Below, piece by piece: positions 42,401 through 46,651 of a DNA stretch of 64,000 nt (the first letter of the stretch is position 1; every line of letters begins with the position of its first letter). Under the pieces are notes generated by a model. That model was not told where the DNA came from and searched no databases. It saw only the letters and a list, made by a program, of their open reading frames with translations. Source of the DNA: Paracentrotus lividus (taxonomy: Eukaryota; Echinodermata; Echinoidea; Camarodonta; Echinidae); assembly GCA_940671915.1 (NCBI GenBank), contig CALNVZ010001592.1, positions 133,806-197,805 on the forward strand, in the 5' to 3' direction. The translations under genes and the position numbers were made by a program.

Positions 42401-45400
42401 CAGTGATCCTTTTGATCTATCTCTCTCTCTCCATCCCTCTCTCTGTCTTTCTTTCTCTTTCTCACTCTCATCCACCTGGTTGTTACCATCATTCAGAGTA
42501 ACGCGCCAGGTCCAAGGAATCAAACGTGGTTTCACTTGACATGCGATCTATGGATGGAATAGAAAGATACATGTACACATGTTGTTAACACTCAGTGATC
42601 CTTTTGATCTATCTCTCTGTCCCTCCCTCTCTCTGTCTCTCTTTCTCGATCTCATCCACCTGGTTGTTACCATCATCAGAGTAACGTGCCAGGTCTATGG
42701 ATTCAAACATGGTTACGACGTGCGATCTTCGGGTGGAATAGAAAGATACATGTACAAATGTCGTTAACACTCAATGATCCTTTTGATCTATCTCTCTCTC
42801 CCTCCCTCTCTCTCTCTTTCTCGATCTCATCATCACCATCATCATCATCATCATCAGCGTAGCGTGCCAGGTCTAGGGAATGAAACTTGGTTTCGACGTG
42901 CGATCTAAGGGTGGAATAGAAAAGATAGTTAACACTCAAGGATTCTTTTGATCTACCGTTATCTCTCTAAAACTTCTGTTCATGTTGTACCCGTGCTCAC
43001 TCTGACAAAAAAAAAGTATTTCTTTGAGTGATAAAGTTAGCAGGAAGGGATCTACTGATAATGTAAATGATTAAATCTTGGATACTTTGACTATAAACAA
43101 GGGATTTTCTTAATTTTGTTTTCCCCTCCTTGTCGCTAAAGCCTTCCACCAGTTACATGTAGTTACTCAGGTCTGTCATTACTTTGTTCAGCTTTGTTAA
43201 GTTTTAGATTAAGCACTTCATTATTTCTGGAGGATAGAGTGTCGCCTTGGAGGATATTCCAGTGGGATATCACATCAAGGAATATTGAGTTTGCCAGCTT
43301 ACTTGTATTGAAGAACTTTGATGTTATAATTATGTCATTATGGAAGAATCTTAATCTTGTTATCTTTTTTTTTTTAAAGGCATTTCTATTCTAGCCCTGG
43401 AGTTCTCCATGGATAATTTTGTGTACACATACATTTGACAGACATCCAGCCAAATGTAATTTTGTCATTATTCTTGGTGACATTCTGTATTAACAAATTG
43501 GGTGGCTCATCTTTGAATTTGTACCATTAATTGTTAATATTCAATAATCAATTTCTGTTATTTCTCTTATTTAATTTTTTCAAAAAGAAGAAAATTTTAA
43601 CTATCAAATAACTGCAAAATTATACTCTGAACCGCTCAACTGAAAAATAAAATAGGTCAAAGGGTTTCAGCGAAATCCCAATCTGAAAATTCTATGCCAA
43701 TCCCAACGATCGTGGGACCTTACTACTTCATGCACGTAAGAGTTTGACAAAGATGTGTCCAAAAAATCCATTGGTCTATTAAGGAAAGGTAATATATCAG
43801 ATTGACGCCAAAATCTCAAAGAATTATAGTCATTCCATGTCAATTCACCCAATGGGTTAAATCGCACCATCTCCGAATTTGTTCATTTTTGGTATATAGG
43901 TAATTTGAGGTGGCCCATGCAGAAATACCAATTTTTAGCGCAATCGACCTAACGGTTTTCTTGCTAGGACACGCCCATTTTCGCTGATTTGACCGAAAAT
44001 GGGTGCGGCCGCCAATATTTAAATGACTATAACTCTGCAACTGATGGGCCAAATTTGACAAAAATGGTTTCATTGAAAAGAGAATTAAATGAACTACCTG
44101 AAAAATGTTTTATTTTTTATATTGGGGCAATTTAACGTGTGATGACCTTTTGACCTTTGTTTTAAACTTGAATTTGACCTTGCGGATCACGTGACCTTGA
44201 GCCAATTTTTTTATATTTGAACCCCCAACATTATGTCTACATAATATTAAAAAATTGGAGATGTATTATTTTTTGTTTGTTTTCCAGCCCCTTTTAAAGG
44301 AGTACAGATATTGTTATAACAGTCCCACACATATCTTCCTGTGTTGTGTCAATATACAGCAATTATGCATGCATAATGATACAATACAAGTCTATAGCTG
44401 CTTACTTGATTATGGATTACTAAAACTTGATTAAAGTGGGGAACAAGTAATATTAAGTTGATAACAATGCTCAAGCATTATTGCAAGCCTGCAAAACCAA
44501 TGTCAATGCCTTCATAATTCAAGTAGATTAACAGAAATATCACTACCTTCCATCTCAGATGATTGTCAAATTACCCATTTTTAGCTCGTCAGATCTTGAG
44601 AGAATATACATTTATTTATAATAACTGGAATTGTTTTGCAGGCTTACAATAAGTCCTTCATGAGCATTGGGCCTAATTAAAGTAATTATGAGCTATTTTC
44701 CCCACTTAGAATAAGTTTCTGTGATCAATAATCAAGAAAGCACCAAGAGACTTGTCTTGTATCATTAGACATTATGCATGCATAATTGCTGTATATTGAC
44801 ACAACACAGGAAGATATGTGTGGGACTGTAATAAGAATTTCTGTAGTCCTTCAAAGGGGGCTAGAAAACAAACAAAAAATAATGCATCTCCAATTTTTTA
44901 ATGTTAAGTAGACATAATGTTGGGGGTTCAAATATAAAAAAATTGGCTCAAGGTCACGTGATCCGCAAGGTCAAATTCAAGTTTAAAACAAAGGTCAAAA
45001 GGTCATCACACGTTAAATTGCCCCAATATAAAAAATAAAACATTTTTCAGGTAGTTCATTTAATTCTCTTTCCAATGAAACCATTTTTGTCAAATTTGGC
45101 CAATCAGTTGCAGAGTTATAGTCATCTAAATATTAGCGGCCGCACCCATTTTCGCTCAAATCAGCGAAAATGGGCGTGTCCTAGCAAGAAAACCGTAAGG
45201 TCGATTGCGCTAAAAATTGGTATTTCTGCATGGGCCACCTCAAATTACCTATATACCAAAAATGAACAAATTCGGAGATGGTGCGATTTAATTTTCAATT
45301 ATTTTTGGGTGATTTGACATTGAATGATTACTGGAAGTAGAGAGATGATACTAAAGGTTTTATCTACAATTTTGATGACACTGAATCGGAAAATAATAAT

Positions 45401-46651
45401 TTCCAGACCCTATAAAGATCAGCTTTTAATAGAATGGCTAAACCCTACAGATTTGACAATATTTTGTCAACATTTTCACAATTTCACATCTTCTCCAAAG
45501 TCAAAGAAAAAAAGAAAACTCTTGTTTTTACAATTTCGGGTCCCTCTTTTTCGGTGCTATTAGATTTTCAAAATATCAATTACTTGTTGGATGATCTCAA
45601 GACTCATGTGCATGAATAAGGTCACACTAAAATTATTGTCACACCACCATCTAGGCACTACTCAACTGTTTTAATTTTTGTTTTCCAACAAACATGACAA
45701 CTTAATCAATGACCATTGGCATTGCATCGTCATTGTCATATTATCGGGTCTTCCCACGAGTCCTCGTCCCACGAGTCCTACGTCCCACGGGACCTCGGCT
45801 CCACGAGACCTACGTCCCACGAGTCCTACGTCCCACGAGGCCGAGTATTTCCCACGAGTCCTACGTCCCACGAGTTCTCCTCGTTGGAATTAGGACTCGT
45901 GGGAAAATACTCGGCCTCGTGGGACGTAGGACTCGTGGGACGTAGGTCTCGTGGGACGTAGGACTCGTGGGACGTTAGACTCGTGGCCCGAGGACTCGTG
46001 GGACCGAGGACTCGTGGGAAAAATACTCGCCTCGTGGGAGTAGGACTCGTGGGACGTAGGTCTCGTGGGACGTAGGACTCGTGGGAAAATATTCGGCCTC
46101 GTGGGACGTAGGACTCGTGGACCGAGGTCTCGTGGGACGTAGGACTCGTGGGCACCGAGGACTCGTGACCTCCCCATATTATCATGTCTTCATGACTTGA
46201 CGATACACGAGTGATATATCACAATGCGATGCATTGCATGGGCCATATGGGCCATGGACATGGTCTTAGCCATCCCCTCTCCTCTCTATCTCTCTCTCTA
46301 TCTCTATTTTTTTTTCTATACTCACACAAATTTCCGACCTGCGGCGAACCACCACGGCCATCGTTCGCTGTTCTTCAAAATTGCCCGGGTGGAAAAGTAA
46401 TCACGGAGGCGGGCAGTTGCCGACCATTTTCAGTCAGCTCTGTGTGCAGTTCCAGTGCCGAAAGGAAGAGGTTGTCTTTCAATAATTTCACGGATAGAGT
46501 TCGTAACTTAGTTCCTCTTTATGTCCAACTGTTTTAGGGGAGCCTTCAGATTTGGAAAGATGATCCTGGTTTTGCTTCTTCGAACCGCAGCGATGATACT
46601 GTCCGCAATTCCTCCGTCCTCATCTTCGAGGAACGGATTGTAATCCGCCAT
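6957..46651 (-). CDS. RELCH: RELCH orthologue (KIAA1468), complete gene, 23 coding exons
   Basis: Known of the family: RELCH binds RAB11 and OSBP and moves cholesterol from recycling endosomes to the trans-Golgi network. Seen here: conceptual translation of spliced minus-strand exons gives an N-terminal NPFLEDEDGG start, a first LisH-like helix pair (LLKDNLFLSALELHTEL), the SLDLARYSDDG block, a coiled-coil stretch (VLEFELRKARETIKSLRANL), a classical LisH (RRAVNFLVNEYLMNNNYKL), the DDVGLNTPHPPDLLHLYRDY block, an acidic linker, then HEAT-type helical repeats to a basic C-terminus. All blocks align by eye, in order, with vertebrate RELCH, and the length (~1,190 aa) is close to the 1,216 aa I recall for human. 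Every junction from exon 2 to exon 23 is GT-AG and keeps phase. Odd: apparent frameshifts in exon 1, two alternative last exons, and tandem duplication of exon edges at five places. Confidence 0.96.
7865..8500 (-). repeat. Tandem array containing the RELCH stop codon and final codons
   Basis: Units of ~57-67 bp, paired into ~124 bp higher-order units, share GAGGCCTTGGACCTTTATTT (plus strand). On the minus strand the 8447, 8257 and 8133 copies all read GNVFS(R/H)KK followed by TAA. Copies towards 7870 are increasingly diverged. The array begins in the CDS of version A and extends into its 3'UTR. Confidence 0.85.
8462..8600 (-). CDS. RELCH: RELCH terminal exon, version A
   Basis: Encodes (R)SSSFNNMAHNIQGHVA, then HLGEDARKKMASKM and SAQKTKMGNVFSRKK before a TAA at 8462-8464. 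This resembles the vertebrate end GQLTTSGAMLANVFQRKK. Acceptor GCTGCTATCAG is in phase with exon 22. The last ten codons and stop lie in a tandem array that continues to about 7865 and carries further copies of GNVFSRKK-stop. Confidence 0.85.
8601..10919 (-). other. RELCH intron 22
   Basis: Non-coding. It contains a (GA)n tract at ~9265-9330, a degenerate 10-mer array of GGATAGAACGGGA type at ~9566-9665, A-rich and (AAT)n tracts, and no other exon that I can recognise. Confidence 0.75.
10920..10975 (-). CDS. RELCH: RELCH exon 22 (56 nt)
   Basis: Encodes GVVSSMIKDFETKIQGKE plus two bases, matching vertebrate VILSSMIKECEQKVE. Acceptor TTTCTATACAG, donor GTGAGCTTTT. Its phase (AG then one base) fits both alternative last exons. 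Confidence 0.92.
11214..11717. mobile_element. Hairpin MITE with CACCCTGG ends
   Basis: A near-perfect inverted repeat. The left arm TTAAAGGGGAAGTTCACCCT is mirrored by the right arm AGGGTGAACTTTCCCTTTAA, and the inner arms share TGACGTCAC and CTCTCCCATGTGTTGTGTAT. It lies in RELCH intron 21, and a diverged fragment is at ~3239-3400. I associate this type of hairpin with echinoderm genomes, from memory. Confidence 0.85.
11755..12160. repeat. Probable non-LTR retrotransposon tail, minus orientation
   Basis: Starts with a (TTGAA)n-like simple tail (AATTGAATTGAATTGAAGG) followed by internal duplications of a ~110 bp segment (GGGAGTATA.AAATATTTT recurs twice). Similar TTGAATTGAATT starts are at ~25155 and ~25990. 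Confidence 0.45.
12211..12575. mobile_element. MITE with a nested non-LTR retrotransposon 3' end
   Basis: Outer ends TACTGTATAAGTGGTTATTT and the inverted GGCCTATACAGTA, with CGCGAAAA near both. Inside, ~12300-12530 is a retrotransposon-like 3' tail: CGTGCATAATAAAGATATC followed by (AATC)n. Inference: a 5'-truncated non-LTR copy inserted in the MITE. Confidence 0.65.
14052..16491. mobile_element. Large foldback element with nested repeats (RELCH intron 21)
   Basis: Outer inverted ends GGGGGTATCTCACGTGTTGC and, on the right, AACTCAGTGAGATATCCCC. Inner arms of ~270-400 bp (14090-14500 against ~14780-15168) are inverted copies, e.g. TTGGGCCATGATAACTTTTC on the left. At 15180-15470 there are four ~76 bp tandem units around GGCATGTTTTCTTTTGT. 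No transposase is visible. Confidence 0.65.
16628..16716 (-). CDS. RELCH: RELCH exon 21
   Basis: Encodes LSVDLIRDAMLPGLRCLRKD and METVLPEHE, matching vertebrate ISEDLMVNHFLPGLRCLRTD. The split Phe codon (T plus TC) fixes the acceptor as CCATATTCAG rather than the closer TGTAG. Donor GTAGGCTG. Confidence 0.94.
16979..18715. mobile_element. Element with GTCCCCGCCG ends carrying an ~150 bp tandem array
   Basis: Starts GTCCCCGCCGAG and ends CTCGTTCGGCGCGGGGAC, an imperfect inverted repeat, followed by (AAT)n. The interior is about 11 tandem copies of a ~150 bp unit with a core GGCGAAGGAGTAGCATTTTG and runs of GGTCAAA. Near the right end are GGAC and (AC)n tracts. Copies differ mainly by single-base insertions and deletions. 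In RELCH intron 20. Confidence 0.8.
19297..19413 (-). CDS. RELCH: RELCH exon 20
   Basis: Encodes ILPRLAAMAYTNSHSTNDSN and RAEVAMALFELYSAISCC, colinear with vertebrate VIPHLHKLALVNN..ATHLFEAYSALSCC. Acceptor AATCTCTTACAG, donor GTATCC. The acceptor plus the first ~25 nt of this exon form the unit core of the ~70 bp tandem array lying in the upstream intron. Confidence 0.94.
19403..20560. repeat. ~70 bp tandem array carrying copies of the RELCH exon 20 splice acceptor
   Basis: About 16 copies. Read on the minus strand, each unit has GAATCTCTTACAG followed by TCATTCTACCT..CTAGCACCAG, i.e. the real 3' splice site and first codons of exon 20, then ~45 nt of intron-like sequence. Diverged outliers are at ~20677 and ~20730. 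The real exon 20 is the last unit. Units of 70 nt would shift frame if read through. Confidence 0.88.
20914..21116 (-). CDS. RELCH: RELCH exon 19
   Basis: Encodes SVRVATIPAFGTILENTNQK through VIHTLGKIGPNAEPKFRDE, nearly identical in key positions to vertebrate RIATIPAFGTIMETVIQ..FGRVGPNAEPRFRDE. Acceptor CTCCATCCAG, donor GTGAGTTAAAC; leaves one base that completes Phe with exon 20. Confidence 0.97.
21234..21586. mobile_element. MITE with ACATGCCAAGT ends
   Basis: ACATGCCAAGTCTCATGC at the left and AACTTGGCATGT at the right form short terminal inverted repeats; the interior is rich in GCGTGCGC-type words. In RELCH intron 18. A short internal segment (ACAAATTACTATTGCGTGCG) also occurs inside the exon 20 array at ~20039. 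Confidence 0.65.
21775..22034 (-). repeat. Tandem copies of the RELCH exon 18 3' end and splice donor (126-bp unit)
   Basis: The segment from AGAGTGGTGCCTGC through the donor GATGT/GTAAGTGC recurs at 126-bp spacing (donor TTAC at 21905-21908 against 22031-22034), with a third degraded copy near 21779 whose donor is lost. Each copy is preceded by TTGATTTCATCCAG, which could act as an acceptor, so a unit could in principle be spliced as a mini-exon. Confidence 0.85.
22035..22217 (-). CDS. RELCH: RELCH exon 18
   Basis: Encodes ANPTYHELLLATLWSCVVHT, then LFELLAKGINESLVSSRVVP and ALITLSGDSD. Matches vertebrate ANPAYHELLLTVLW..VDKRVAPALVTLSSDPE. Acceptor TTCTTCCAAAG, donor GTAAGTGC. Its last ~48 nt and donor recur twice downstream at 126-bp spacing (21779-22034). 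Confidence 0.96.
22566..23125. mobile_element. Element with GACGGGGCTG inverted ends
   Basis: The left end AGCCCCGTTGCCGGAGGCGA and the right end CGCTTCGCGACGGGGGCTGG are GC-rich hairpins in inverted orientation around an AT-rich core in RELCH intron 17. It resembles the architecture, not the sequence, of the 16979-18715 and 29885-30788 elements. Confidence 0.5.
23400..23800. repeat. Degenerate ~100 bp tandem repeat with AACCAATCAGAA core
   Basis: CACAACCAATCAGAAGCATT, CACAACCAATCAGAAACATC and weaker versions recur with TTTCAGTAGCTT between them. In RELCH intron 17, just before the TTAGACCAA-type repeats. Confidence 0.6.
23806..24170. repeat. TTAGACCAA-type degenerate short-unit array
   Basis: Repeats of ATTAGACCAAAT / AAGTGGTCATTAGACCAAGT and their complements, each ~18-25 bp and diverged. 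Related clusters are at ~31800-31960, ~33830-34270, ~49040-49100, ~49440-49690 and ~52980-53120. Confidence 0.65.
24182..24374 (-). CDS. RELCH: RELCH exon 17
   Basis: Encodes TLVRSGQSAIAKATLPVFVC, then GVLGSHYREDDRHQI and a helical end FNDL. Matches vertebrate LTKATVPIYATGVL..QEEDRKLL. Acceptor TTATCATAG, donor GTAAGAATG. Confidence 0.94.
24843..24891 (-). CDS. RELCH: RELCH exon 16 (49-nt microexon)
   Basis: Sixteen codons plus one base: VTPKFQAVLNVPKEQY, matching vertebrate VKPQFQEILRLSEENI. Acceptor TTTTCTTAG, donor GTAAGTATC. It is shorter than any ORF call would report and was identified from homology and phase. Confidence 0.92.
25412..25687. mobile_element. MITE with GGCCCGTATTCAC ends
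   Basis: The left GGCCCGTATTCACAAAAGTA and right TTTGTGAATATGGGCC ends are inverted repeats, with AGCCTAGCTTAAATCTG and its complement just inside. In RELCH intron 15. Ends are similar to the MITEs at 49116 and 58341. Confidence 0.75.
25812..25935 (-). CDS. RELCH: RELCH exon 15
   Basis: Encodes IPRLLEVVGRLDASHTNCVR and then FVHICKTFGPAFTDTK, colinear with vertebrate LPQLIEIVGKIN..RTFGKIFTNTK. Acceptor TTATCCCCAG, donor GTATTGACC. Confidence 0.95.
26360..26519 (-). CDS. RELCH: RELCH exon 14
   Basis: Begins TRFPKPLCALHNLTVIMGDQ, matching vertebrate VTRFPRP..STIIGSREQL, and ends SWASYNWLTND. Acceptor CACATTTACAG, donor GTAAGTCAG; 160 nt. Confidence 0.95.
26640..26940. repeat. (GAT)n imperfect microsatellite
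   Basis: About 300 bp of GATGAT-type triplets in RELCH intron 13, starting close to the donor of exon 13. It generates long spurious ORFs (poly-Asp or poly-His) on both strands. Confidence 0.9.
26958..27135 (-). CDS. RELCH: RELCH exon 13
   Basis: Encodes DLQRPKPDLLQGERLIEHYA, then a helix around LQCLVPALYANIL and an acidic tail VVEDDGEEVELE. Acceptor GTCTTGATCAG, donor GTAGGCATC. An imperfect (GAT)n tract begins in the intron directly beyond the donor. Confidence 0.93.
27748..27912 (-). CDS. RELCH: RELCH exon 12 (HEAT repeat)
   Basis: 55 codons, GLDLLLKALGDSSDSVVNAT to LISTILKRLEVTAI. Matches the vertebrate GFELLLSALGD.. block. Acceptor TTTATTTAG, donor GTAAGTT. Confidence 0.95.
28137..28640. 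repeat. (ATC)n imperfect microsatellite
   Basis: About 500 bp of ATCATC/ATT/ACC triplets in RELCH intron 11, the source of several overlapping spurious ORFs. Confidence 0.92.
28780..28917 (-). CDS. RELCH: RELCH exon 11 (HEAT repeat)
   Basis: 46 codons, KEICSSLVLSMLQQMLEDRA to GLVFSLIDDTDKYNQ, colinear with the vertebrate protein. Acceptor CCCTTTGCAG, donor GTAAGTC, phase 0 at both ends. Confidence 0.97.
29452..29614 (-). CDS. RELCH: RELCH exon 10 (HEAT region)
   Basis: Encodes QIILSGCVAFAKHVGPTKAE, then LLPQCWEQITHKYLERRLL and VAESCGALSPYLP, one of the most conserved parts of the protein. Acceptor TTCCGACAG, donor GTAGGTCATC. Confidence 0.97.
29885..30788. mobile_element. Element ending in ATCGGCGTGGGTAAC
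   Basis: Begins near AACTAGAGGGGCCGTCAAAG and ends AATACCCTGCCGATTTCATC..GTGGGTAAC after an (ACAA)n tract. Composition is more GC-rich than the flanking RELCH intron 9 sequence. Contains phrases such as CCGTTCACCCGTTCTCTAGT that look like a conserved repeat consensus. No transposase seen. Confidence 0.55.
31034..31146 (-). CDS. RELCH: RELCH exon 9 (HEAT region)
   Basis: Encodes ELVPLILCTASSHPEARERD and QLLNLLFNLIKKPDEDQ, colinear with vertebrate RELCH. Acceptor CATTTGGCACAG, donor GTATGTAATC; leaves two bases completed as Arg by exon 10. Confidence 0.95.
31147..31971 (-). other. RELCH intron 8
   Basis: Non-coding; holds a TTAGACCAA-type cluster at ~31800-31960 abutting the donor of exon 8 and homopolymer tracts. 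No extra exon recognised. Confidence 0.6.
31972..32152 (-). CDS. RELCH: RELCH exon 8 (start of HEAT region)
   Basis: Encodes NVSEAFQRALQG through MLARCLPHIIPNVLLAKRE, matching the vertebrate block that ends in CLPHIVPNVLLAKRE. Acceptor TTGTTTTTTTTAG, donor GTAGGTTG; 181 nt. Confidence 0.95.
32669..33046 (-). CDS. RELCH: RELCH exon 7 (acidic, low-complexity linker)
   Basis: The largest internal exon, 126 codons. It starts EIQALRSPKQSTPSVSP and becomes very rich in Glu, Asp, Ser and Gly. It corresponds in position to the poorly conserved linker between coiled coil and HEAT region in vertebrates. Acceptor ACCTTGCAG, donor GTAAGGAG. Probably disordered. Confidence 0.88.
33390..33439. repeat. Poly-T tract of about 48 bases
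   Basis: An uninterrupted T run in RELCH intron 6. Its length is probably unreliable in the assembly. Confidence 0.9.
33580..33668 (-). CDS. RELCH: RELCH exon 6 (coiled coil)
   Basis: Encodes EAEMECLEKQAAQLKEENAE and LNVVLEKMER, a clear heptad-type coiled coil continuing from exon 5. Acceptor AATATCAG, donor GTGAGAG; 89 nt, leaving two bases for exon 7. Confidence 0.9.
33982..34120. mobile_element. ~140 bp hairpin MITE, copy 1
   Basis: Inverted ends GGGGGGCATTTCATGAAAGG and TTGATGAAATGCCCCC, with TAAGCTACTGAAATGCTTGC in the middle. It interrupts a TTAGACCAA-type repeat cluster in RELCH intron 5, so it inserted after that cluster formed. Copies 2 and 3 are at 34265 and 55296. Confidence 0.8.
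34265..34402. mobile_element. ~140 bp hairpin MITE, copy 2
   Basis: Same family as 33982-34120, sharing AAGCTACTGAAATGCTTGCA and CTGATTGGCTGAGAGCAAAT, with a more diverged left half. It ends about 60 bp before the donor of RELCH exon 5. Confidence 0.78.
34464..34667 (-). CDS. RELCH: RELCH exon 5 (DDVGLN..PPDLLHLYRDY block)
   Basis: 68 codons beginning DFDDWDDVGLNTPHPPDLLH, a block diagnostic of RELCH directly after the LisH. It then runs into an acidic stretch and a helical QQRQHY end that opens the second coiled coil. Acceptor CTCTACAG, donor GTGAGTTTTG, phase 0. Confidence 0.95.
35580..35934. repeat. Degenerate (ATC)n tract
   Basis: Imperfect CATCAT/ATTATC triplets in RELCH intron 4, running to the last base before the exon 4 donor. 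Confidence 0.8.
35935..36048 (-). CDS. RELCH: RELCH exon 4 (LisH domain)
   Basis: 38 codons: EATKPLERRAVNFLVNEYLM and then NNNYKLTSITFADENEDQ, the LisH dimerisation motif, almost identical to vertebrate RELCH. Acceptor TTTCATTCAG, donor GTGAGGAGG, phase 0 at both ends. The intron flank downstream is a degenerate (ATC)n tract. Confidence 0.96.
36523..36778. mobile_element. MITE with GGTGGTATCTCACTTCGCGG ends
   Basis: A ~255 bp inverted repeat. GAGACGTCTCCGCGAC recurs on both arms and both ends carry the (C)TAAGGTGGTA / TACCACCCTAA pair. In RELCH intron 3. Confidence 0.85.
37152..38211. mobile_element. ~1.06 kb foldback element with TACA(C/G)GGTGACC ends
   Basis: The left end TACACGGTGACCGCAGAAAA and right end TTCTGGGTCACCCTGTA are inverted repeats. 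Inside each arm a ~200 bp unit (ACTGGAAAGTGCAACTCATT, GGAAACCCAACT) is itself repeated. Non-autonomous; in RELCH intron 3. Confidence 0.8.
39133..40774. mobile_element. Tc1/mariner-type non-autonomous element, ~1.64 kb
   Basis: Long terminal inverted repeats start TACACTGCCCTCCAAAAGTT and continue for well over 100 bp (GTTTTGGATCATTTTAAAGC on the left, its complement on the right), with TA at each outer end. The interior has no transposase-like ORF. In RELCH intron 3. Confidence 0.8.
40906..40964 (-). CDS. RELCH: RELCH exon 3 (short linker exon)
   Basis: A 59-nt exon encoding ESDIPSPVHSNTDMEGAVAE, with acceptor TTTCCTCTCCAG and donor GTAAATAC. It repairs the phase between exons 2 and 4 and occupies the position of the variable linker between the coiled coil and the LisH domain in vertebrate RELCH. 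It was found by phase and position; sequence conservation is low. Confidence 0.85.
41230..41420. repeat. GC-rich palindrome with an interstitial (CCCTAA)n loop
   Basis: Two arms of diverged CTCCCCCGGAGGACAA units (41230-41313 and, inverted, 41348-41418) flank about six CCCTAA telomere-type repeats at 41314-41348. In RELCH intron 2. The whole could fold into one hairpin with the telomeric tract as loop. Confidence 0.85.
41693..42175. mobile_element. MITE, copy 2 of the 1471-1956 family
   Basis: Inverted relative to copy 1 and in RELCH intron 2. It begins GTTAAACCTGGTGTATAATT and ends ACTATACACCAGCTTTAA. No coding capacity. Confidence 0.8.
42200..42361 (-). CDS. RELCH: RELCH exon 2 (SLDLARYSDDG block and start of coiled coil)
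   Basis: Encodes RTSSETTFDSLDLARYSDDG followed by VLEFELRKARETIKSLRANL, nearly identical to the vertebrate block before the central LisH. Acceptor CCATCCGTAG, donor GTCAGTGAC; 162 nt, needing one base from exon 1 and leaving one for exon 3. The acceptor and first half are duplicated three more times just upstream in the gene (42440-42930). Confidence 0.93.
42362..42960 (-). repeat. Three extra tandem copies of the RELCH exon 2 5' half and acceptor (~180 bp unit)
   Basis: Each unit has a CT-rich tract (TCTCTCTCCCTCCCTCTCTC type), a copy of the exon codons around SLDLARY, and GGATGGAATAGAAAGATACA intronic sequence. The first extra copy has a one-base insertion (ATTCAG for ATCAG). The farthest reads SLDLARYADDDDDDGDD because the codons merge into (ATC)n. 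Confidence 0.85.
43828..45330. mobile_element. 1.5 kb foldback (long inverted repeat) element
   Basis: Arms of ~700 bp meet near 44580. Matching landmarks include AAATCGCACCATCTCCGAAT on the left and its complement at ~45275, and ACACGCCCATTTTCGCTGAT with its complement at ~45170. The two arms encode the same spurious ~75-aa reading frame in opposite directions. In RELCH intron 1. Confidence 0.85.
45741..46170. repeat. Palindromic array of ~16-24 bp CCCACGAGTCCTACGT units
   Basis: From 45741 to ~45880 the plus strand reads CCCACGAGTCCTACGT-type units; from ~45890 to 46170 it reads the complement (GGACTCGTGGGACGTAGG), with GGCCGAGTATT spacers mirrored. The array forms a potential hairpin of >150 bp per arm, ending ~155 bp from RELCH exon 1. 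Confidence 0.88.
46326..46651 (-). CDS. RELCH: RELCH exon 1 (start codon, N-terminal LisH-like segment; frame disrupted)
   Basis: The start ATG (46649-46651) has a good context (AATAACCATGG) and gives MADYNPFLEDEDGG, matching the NPFL start of vertebrate RELCH. An in-frame upstream Met 17 codons earlier is less likely. The donor GTGAGTATAG follows at 46325-46316. The frame is not continuous: the first frame stops at 46508-46510. The RELCH block LLKDNLFLSALELHTELTEN is in a second frame, LRDYFS in a third, and PGNFEE and the Gly-rich end need further shifts. At least two shifts look like single-base losses (GGG near 46411, GTGGAA near 46390). Because the other exons are intact, I favour consensus errors over a dead gene. 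Confidence 0.85.

Noticed and set aside
43840..45317. Two matching ~75-aa ORFs in opposite directions
   Set aside because: They are the two arms of the foldback element read inward; no known domain.
45671..46185. ORFs rich in SHES/VPRVLRPT repeats
   Set aside because: Translations of the palindromic CCCACGAGTCC array, open only because the unit lacks stops.
46211..46537. Plus-strand 108-aa ORF
   Set aside because: It is antisense to RELCH exon 1, whose minus-strand translation carries clear homology.
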